A stretch of DNA of 64,000 nt, taken from positions 3,286,001-3,350,000 of the forward strand of contig PUFA01000116.1 in NCBI GenBank assembly GCA_003508835.1. The letters run 5' to 3'. Below, piece after piece: positions 57,546 to 64,000 of this stretch. The DNA comes from Eonycteris spelaea (Eukaryota > Chordata > Mammalia > Chiroptera > Pteropodidae). The notes under the pieces were generated by a model. It saw only the letters and a list, made by a program, of their open reading frames with translations, was not told where the DNA came from and ran no database searches. The translations under genes were made by a program, and so were the position numbers. The stretch's first letter is position 1; every line of letters begins with the position of its first letter.

Positions 57546-57588
57546 ATTTATAACCCTATGCAGATATCTGGCATAGGGTTATAAATTT
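57544..57588. repeat. Perfect 18-bp inverted repeat with 9-base loop
   Basis: The left arm AAATTTATAACCCTATGC (57544-57561) and right arm GCATAGGGTTATAAATTT (57571-57588) pair without mismatch. The loop AGATATCTG itself contains the palindrome AGATATCT. Confidence 0.98.
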
Positions 57589-57647
57589 GTCAAAATAGTT
57601 GTCAAGATTGTGGTATTTATAGCTATGAAACAAGGTGCTATCATCAT

Positions 57648-57862
57648 CTAGGGCATTGATTCTCAAACTACCTGTGGAGAAAAAAAACATGATCATATTC
57701 AACTTTCACACAGGAGTTTGGCATCATCTGACCTGGACTATACCCTCTTCAGTGACACAAGTCATGGATCAAGGTCTTGCATGCTGTAGAAATGGGAAAT
57801 TGATCAAAATGTTTCCAGACTCTTAATCCCAATTCTTGTAGTTACCTCATTGAGAACCATTT
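57648..57862. mobile_element. Possible hAT-type element (inverted termini only)
   Basis: 'cattgattctcaaactacc' on the left and 'ctcattgagaaccattt' on the right resemble the cagtggttctcaaac / gtttgagaaccactg termini of Charlie-group elements. The interior is not recognised. Confidence 0.4.
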
Positions 57863-59164
57863 ACTCAGTTGTAGTCTAGAACCAGTATACATTTTCTATT
57901 TAATTATTTTCTTTTGAATATGCAATTGAGTTAATATGATTCATCATCTTCCCTTTACTGTGTAAGCTAGACATATTCTGAATATTGGAAAATTCTCAAA
58001 TACACATGCAAAAACCATGTAAGCACACAATGTACATATAAATGTCTTTAATTTAGCAAATGTTAACTAACATGGTACACACCTTAGTATATAAATATTA
58101 AAGGGGAATGTTCAGGAAATAGTGGACTAAGAAGATCCAAATTCATGGGGAAAAGTAACTTGAGGTTATTAATTCAGCCAAATGATAGAATTTTGTTCAA
58201 CACATTTTCTTGACTATATTTTCTTTTCTTGTGAAGAAAGAAAAAGTGAAAAGTGGAATATATACGCAAAAAAAAAAAAAGGACTCAAGCAATGAATATA
58301 TTTCCTCAGAGTTCACATTGCTAAAAGTTGGAGAATAAAAAATACACTTAATTGTTTTTAGAACTGATTCTTTCTCAAGCTTCTAGTACAACTGACAACA
58401 TCTGTCTTTTAGTTTTCAACATTCACTCCAAGTCACAACATTTCAACTTAGATTTTAATACAGTCATCGAATATTTAACTTAAAGTTTTTCCTATTAAAA
58501 ATTCCATAAAGGATTTAGAGCACAGATATAATTTTAGAAAATGCTTTTGTTGGATTCATCTCCTTTGGCTTTTATTTAATTTTTCAGTTTTAAGTCAGAT
58601 TTCATTGTCTAGGACATATATATTCAATTATTGATAACATTGATAAACTCATGGTGGATAATCCTTAATTCTCTTCCTACGTACTCGTGCATGTATTCCA
58701 ATTAATTGAGAAATTACACAGAAAACTATTTTTTAGAACAGATTATAAGAGTACATATAAATGAGATACTTTATTTTTAGTAAACATCTGGAAAGAATTT
58801 TTGTTTATTTTGTTTTCTATGGAAATATAACTTCATTGGGCATATGGCTTTTACTCAGCAGTAACTGCTAAAGTTTGGGTGAATTATGCACAATACAGAA
58901 GTATTTTTCTGTATTATTGCTCTATTTATATTTTGGTACATGGCTGCTTTTTGCACTAAATGGATTTCCCTGTCCTTTAGCCTCAGTTTAAAATGTTAAA
59001 AAATAGTTTTTTTAACTATTGTTGAGAGTGTTGAGAGCATAAGCCCAGAGATAAAACAACTTTATTATGATGATGATGATTTTAATCAGGATAGCCATTT
59101 CTAGGTCTTATATTTTCTGAAAGATAGTTTTAGAATATAAAATAAAATATCAAGAGGATAGGGC
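57863..59164. other. AT-rich DNA, no gene recognised
   Basis: A short (GAT)n patch lies at about 59068-59081. Nothing else is recognised. Confidence 0.5.
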
Positions 59165-59590
59165 ATTCATTTGTTCATTGAATAATGGACTAGTATTTAT
59201 TTTGTGTCTACTATTGATAGCAACTATGTTAAGCATTGGATGAGTAAAATGATCTAGATTACCAATAGCCTCAGTGCAGGTACAGCAGAGAACCAAGTGA
59301 GCACATGAGTATAATGAGATTCAGGAAGCACTATGTGCTTGGAAAGCAGTCTGAGTAGAGCACTCTCAATTCTGATTGTAGGTCAGAGGATGCTGACAGT
59401 GGTGCTGCCTCAGCAGAGTTTGGAGGGAAACACAGAAGTTAACCAAAATGGATGGGGAGATGTGTATTGGAGTGGACATGGAGAGTGGGTGGGGATAGGG
59501 GTGGTGGCAGGAGAGTGGAAATCTAGGCCAGCGTCTAATTGGAGAAGGTCCCATCAGCCATGCAAGAACTTTAGAACTTTACCCTAGAGA
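59165..59590 (-). mobile_element. L2 3' end, antisense (weak)
   Basis: 'attcatttgttcattgaataatggactagtatttattttgtgtctactattgatagcaactatgttaagcattgg' follows the complement of the L2 terminus. The remainder ('ggtcagaggatgctgac', 'gtggtggcaggagag') is a weaker match. Confidence 0.5.
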
Positions 59591-59751
59591 GAAAAGAAGG
59601 GCTTCGAGTGCTTTGGAGGTGGCATGGGAACAAGGAACACGGAGGGATGGCCACAGAAATACATCTACCTTTTCAAAGGATTTCTAAGGATGAACTGACT
59701 TGCAGGGCTGGACGCAGAAAAGCTATTTAGAAAATTAATCAATGAATTTGC

Positions 59752-59943
59752 TCCTATGAGAATCTAACTCCTGATGATTCAGATGGAGCTGGGGTGAGGA
59801 TGCTAGCTAGCACTGGGGAGCAGCTGCAAATACTGATGAATCTCCACTCTTTCGCCAGCTGCTCACTTCCTGCGTGTAGCCCAGTTCCTAAGAGACCATG
59901 GACTGGTACTGGTCCATGGTCCAGGTTTTGGGGACCCCTGCTC
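59752..59943 (+). mobile_element. MER1-like hAT (Charlie3 group) 3' part
   Basis: 'gctcctatgagaatctaactcctgatgattcagatggagc', 'ggggagcagctgcaaatactgatgaa', 'cagctgctcacttcctgcgtgtagcccagttcctaagagaccatggactggtactggtcc' and the end GGTTTTGGGGACCCCTG match the 3' two thirds of MER1-type elements. I associate this group with primates, which supports the organism inference. Confidence 0.85.
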
Positions 59944-60117
59944 TACATGTCAGTGTTTTGTATTACTAGATAGAGGAAACCTGCTAGAGAACCTGCCTAA
60001 TCCTTAGTTTTTCTGCTTCCTCTTCTCTCAGTTTATCTATCTGGAGCTGGTTGAAGATTCCAGACTGTTATGCATAAAGAACACGACTCAGCTATCAACA
60101 TACACATTCTCTGCCTG

Positions 60118-60141
60118 AACCCGCCTCCCCCCTCCCCCCCC
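60118..60141 (-). other. C-run cluster, minus-strand quadruplex potential
   Basis: The plus strand has C-tracts of 3, 6 and 8 separated by GCCT and T. The 8-base tract can supply two G-tracts on the complement. Confidence 0.5.
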
Positions 60142-60249
60142 ATTTTTTTATTGGTTGTTGGTAGGTAGAAATGAACCCAATTGCTACGGTTAAACCTCAG
60201 ATGCAAATTTTAAAACAAGAGTCACAGGTAAAAGTTACATGAAAGGAGA

Positions 60250-60790
60250 GTGAAAGGGAGAGGTGTCAAGAATGGTCTTGGTGTTTGGCTTATGCGACTG
60301 GATGCTCTACTTCTAAGTTTTCAGTACAGAATGGGGCAAGGTGTGAGGATCTGGCATGTGGCATGGTGAGAGGTGACAATTCATTCTGTTTGAGCAGGCT
60401 GGTTTCAGGACCCAGGAGTTGAGTCCAACAAACTTGGTCTGTAGGCAATTGAGTATTTGGTTCTACAGCTGAGTAGAAAGGATTGGAATAGAGACAAAAT
60501 TTGGAAAGTGAACAACATGTGGTTGAGGCTATGGGCCTAAATAAAATCATTCAAGAAGAGTGTGGATGAAAAGAGAAGGCAGTGAACGGCCATTTAGGAA
60601 ATACCAACGTTCACTAGAAGAGGCAAGTCCTCAAAGGAGCCTGAGGAAAGCTGGACATAGACATAGGCTGGAAGAAATTAAGGAAGAAGATATCTAAGAA
60701 TCTGGGAACAAAGGAAAAGGGTCCAGTGCCACACAGAGGTCAAAGAATTCACAAGATTTTGACAAAAAACACATTCATCAGAGTGTCCGT
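60250..60790 (-). mobile_element. L2 internal region, antisense
   Basis: 'gagaggtgtcaagaatggtcttggtgtttggcttatgcgactggatg', 'ctgtaggcaattgagtatttgg', 'aaggcagtgaacggccatttagg' and 'cacacagaggtcaaagaattcac' follow the complement of L2 in order and further into the element than the copy at 56390. The 86-codon minus frame is a shadow. Confidence 0.7.
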
Positions 60791-60990
60791 GCTGGGAGCA
60801 GGAAGGCAAAAATAGCAAATGAAAAGTTATTGGCCAAATGCAATAGTAAAATAAGGGGGCTATTTTAAAATTTAACCATGGTACATTATTTTTCTAGACA
60901 ATCCCCAAAAGCTTTATAATGCTAAAAAAAAAAAAAATACTTCTAATGGTGTGTCAGTAAATCTGGGACTTTGGTTTTGAGGAAAATAGA

Positions 60991-61420
60991 TTGTTTTGGT
61001 TATTGCTACACAATAAACTATCCAAAATTTAGAGGCTTCAAATTACAACCATTTTATTACTTTTCATGATCCTGTGGGCCAGGAATTTGGACATGATTTA
61101 GCAGAGCTGGGACATTCAAGACAATATCTTCATGCATTCAGTGCCTTGGCAGACATGCTTCTCTTGGTCTCTCCTTCACGTGGTCTCTCCAATAGGTAGT
61201 CAGATTTCTCATACAGATTCTCAGAGACCTCCAAAACACAAGAGCGAAGGCGCCAGTCCCTCTTAAGTTCAGAACTGCAAAGGGCATAGTGGCACGTCTC
61301 CCAGCACTGCATTCTATTGCTTAAGGCAAGTCATAGACTGAGTATAGGAAGGGACCACACAGAGTCATGAAGACTGGGAGGCGTGGCTCAGTGGGGCTGT
61401 CTTGGAGACTAGCTACCACA
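60991..61420 (+). mobile_element. LTR-like interspersed repeat, both ends present
   Basis: The start 'ttggttattgctacacaataaactatccaaaatttagaggcttcaaattacaaccattttatt' and end 'gaagactgggaggcgtggctcagtggggctgtcttggagactagctaccaca' match the two ends of a common eutherian LTR-like repeat ('...aaacaacaaccatttatt' to '...ggccatcttggaggctggctaccaca'). Family name not assigned. Confidence 0.7.
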
Positions 61421-61522
61421 AAGATGAAGATAAACAGGCTCTGATATCTGATACTTACTTTTTTTAAATGCAGCTTGTAACTATAATAGGATAGTTTATA
61501 CAATGAATCAGATTATTTAAAA

Positions 61523-61540
61523 TACACACACACACACACA
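61523..61540 (+). repeat. (CA)n short microsatellite
   Basis: Nine CA dinucleotides, followed by a run of A. Confidence 0.9.
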
Positions 61541-61573
61541 AAAAGGTTTAATTTCCTTAAGCAGTATGAGGAG

Positions 61574-61611
61574 TTTATTTTTAAAATAACCTCCTTTATT
61601 TTAAAAATAAA
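61574..61611. repeat. Perfect 16-bp inverted repeat with 6-base loop
   Basis: Left arm TTTATTTTTAAAATAA (61574-61589), loop CCTCCT, right arm TTATTTTAAAAATAAA (61596-61611), with no mismatch. The arms are pure A/T, which raises the chance expectation. Confidence 0.97.
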
Positions 61612-64000
61612 GCTACTCCAGTAGCATTAAATTGAAACTCTAAATTAACCAGGAAAAGCAAATACTAAGAAAACTCCCTGTCTTGAGAATTGTAATTAAT
61701 ACATATATGCTTAGACCTATTCCTGAGTGATTTTTCTGTCTGTATTTTTGTACTTACTAAGAAACAAATAGAAAATAATTAAAGCATTTTTTAAATTATA
61801 CTTTCTGGCTGAATTCAGTCACAGTGGATAGACTCTTTTTCTGTCCCATAAATTCCCAAGCCTTCAGAAAAGATTGTATATTTTCACTGAAGTATAGAGA
61901 AAGATCATTTCTGAATCAGCAGTAAGTTATGTACCATTTGTAGTTAATTTTGCATCTCAATTTTTTAATGATCTTTTAAAAAGAGTACTAGGGCTTCCAT
62001 GTGTCTTATTATATGATAAATTTTAAGAACCATTACTTAAGAGCACCGCTAACTCATTTCTGGAATGCTAATGAAATTTATAAACCACAACCACTTGTAA
62101 TCAACATTCACTAAGCTGTGTTCCTAGAATATATTTATATGAGGAAAATTTTGAATCATACTCCAAATGTTTTCTTCTCTCAACTATAGGGAAATGTATG
62201 AAATTCTTAAAAACACACTAAACTTACACAACTATATCTCTTACAGACTTGAAATAATGAGCCTAACTTGGAATTTCACTCTGGTCATTTGCTTCTGTGG
62301 TGGGTAGGCGGAGTGATTGACTTTTGAGAGAGCACTTTAGTAGAAAAGAGCTGTGAGAGATTGTCATCACTGATATGCACTACGAAAAGACAGAGACAAA
62401 TTTGTTGGGGCAAACTGGCTCTCAAAGGTCTACAGAGCAGAATGTTTCCTAAAGGAGAGAAAAAATCCAGTGTGTGTGTTGCTGAGCAAGAAAGCAGTGT
62501 ATGAAATCCAGTTTCTGCTGGAAAACTTTGTTACCGCCAGATTCTGCCACAATCTCAGTCTTCACAAACCATAAACCATAAACCATAAATAGGGTTGTTT
62601 CGGTCAACGTTTTTAAAATATTTTGCATTTACTTTCAAAATTTTTAAATTGTGAATTTTCATACTATAATTCTGATATCGGAAATCTCTAAAACACCAGC
62701 ACGTTTGACAATGCTGGTCTCCAAATTCACAAATGGCCCACCTCATTCCATTACTTCAGCTGCCTATGTGTTGGCATTTTATTTTGAGAACTTCAACTTA
62801 AACAATAAGTGCCAGAAAAATTACCTGAAACTTGAAAATAGGTAAAATAGGTTATTGGATATTAGCAGTGCAATGATGTTTTTTTGTTTGTTTATTTGTT
62901 TGTTTCGGTCTACTAGATTATTTGATGCCTCTGTGTGGATTGAGAATAAGAGAGCAACTTGAAGATTTTTGTCTAATAGCAACACTCTCATAAATTGAAG
63001 TTACTTATGTCAAGTATAAAACTAATTTCTGTCCACTGGAATCGATAACCTGAAAGCTGATAGTTCGTTTCTCCATTAGACATAATATTTTTCATTTATA
63101 TCAAAAAGTATCAAGCTTGTGTTTTTATACCTACAGACATACATAATTTTGTTATGAGGTTTTACTGAATTCCACACATGCAGCTCTTGCAGACTTTCTC
63201 ATTATTTGTACCTTTAGATCATAGGCGAGTCTAAGTAAAAGTCAGTCAAAGTGGTTTTAGTTTGGAAGACTTGGCAATGAAAAAAATAATTCTTGAAAGA
63301 AGGAAAAATAAAAGCCCAATACAGCTGGGTAAATTGTAAATCTCTTGAAGGCATTAAGAAATTTTAGATTAAGAACGACTCGTTCTTACATTATAGTATA
63401 AGTATTGCAGTAAAAGAAAGAATAGGTGGTCCCTATAGATAGAATTACAAGTACAACATAAAGGCCAAAGAATTATTTTATAGTAGTTTCAAATATATGT
63501 AGGAGCATATGGTAACCTTGACAAGGAGTAATTGCTCACAAGGCCAGCACTGGAACTGACAATTTCTATAGTGTTTGCAAGATTTTCTTTAGAATTCTCA
63601 ACTAGTCAATTATTAAATATTCTCAAGTCAAGGTCAGCCATCAGAAAACACAATTCAGTTATATTTATTGAGCACCAATTATATGATACCCGAAGGGTAT
63701 ATAAAGATAACCTACAGAAAAATATGTCTTTTCAAAGAGATAAGTAAATTAAGTATAAAGAACAGTTTGCTATCTGCTCTTACAGTGTTATGTACAAGGT
63801 AATAAAAAAAAAGAAGAAAAAGCAAAACTAACATTGTAAAGGGATACACACTTAAACTGTTCAAAGTTGTCACTTTAAATTGAATTATTTTTCATGGTGA
63901 ACAATAGGGGTAGCAATATTCCAAGCCTGGAAACTTGTTTGTGAAAAAGATCAAGCCAAGGCATGAGAAAACAACGAATTCATAGAACAACAGAAAACAA
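61612..64000. other. AT-rich DNA, no gene recognised
   Basis: Contains a perfect (AAACCAT)3 heptamer tandem at 62566-62586 and a (TTTG)n patch at about 62879-62906. No gene, RNA gene or confident transposon is recognised up to the window end. Confidence 0.5.

Noticed and set aside
62566..62586. Interstitial telomere-like repeat
   Set aside because: The unit is AAACCAT, not TTAGGG/CCCTAA.
1..64000. CRISPR arrays, operons, prophage, insertion sequences, tRNA, rRNA, U6 or other snRNA genes
   Set aside because: None seen. No regularly spaced repeats, no bacterial gene organisation, and no cloverleaf or snRNA signature found on reading.

Overview
This window is AT-rich, repeat-laden mammalian nuclear DNA with no intact protein-coding gene that I can recognise. 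It has no operons, no Shine-Dalgarno-led frames and no tight gene packing. It has short chance reading frames, many decayed copies of L1, L2, MIR, hAT/Charlie, Tigger and LTR elements, CA and AAT microsatellites, and one sharp CpG island. Several repeats look like families that I associate mainly with primates or early eutherians (MER1-like, MER2-like, MER44-like). A primate is therefore my best inference, but I see no Alu anywhere in 64 kb and no young L1. The DNA is either an Alu-poor gene desert or a large intron. All repeat names come from memory of consensus sequences, not from a search.

Layout. 1-6.4 kb is plain AT-rich DNA with an antisense L1 relic. 6.4-6.8 kb is a MER2-like element nested inside another Tigger-type element. 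7.9-8.9 kb is the 3' end of an L1. 9-17.5 kb holds L2 relics, a MIR that ends in a perfect hairpin, and two solo-LTR candidates (12.3-12.7 and 16.0-16.4 kb). 20.6-22.3 kb is a MIR/L1 mosaic flanked by an exact 13-bp direct repeat. 25.3-25.7 kb holds a minus-strand stretch that reads like a frame-broken coding exon. 25.9-40 kb is mostly unassigned DNA with L2 and MIR pieces on both strands.

40.4-42.1 kb is the main functional candidate. A 655-bp Tigger-type element (MER44-like) abuts a CpG island of about 1 kb. The island carries TCTCGCGAGA, two CACGTG boxes, ETS, E2F-like and CCAAT motifs, a consensus 5' splice site and, 14 bp after that site, a G-quadruplex motif. It looks like a real promoter, probably for a noncoding or distant gene; the direction of transcription cannot be settled from sequence alone.

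42-64 kb returns to AT-rich DNA with a Z-DNA-prone CA/CG repeat, MER5A-, MER20- and MER1-like hAT elements, two adjacent MIRs, an L2 split by an antisense L1, an MLT1-like LTR, and a broken chain of antisense L2 pieces from 56 to 61 kb.

The least explained signals are small local rearrangements. There are three perfect 16-18 bp inverted repeats (11.7, 57.5 and 61.6 kb), a 39-bp tandem duplication touching one of them, an exact 26-bp repeat 2 kb apart (30.5/32.6 kb), and an 82-bp, 79% identical pair 1.5 kb apart (39.1/40.6 kb). These look like template-switch or templated-insertion scars rather than known repeat families.
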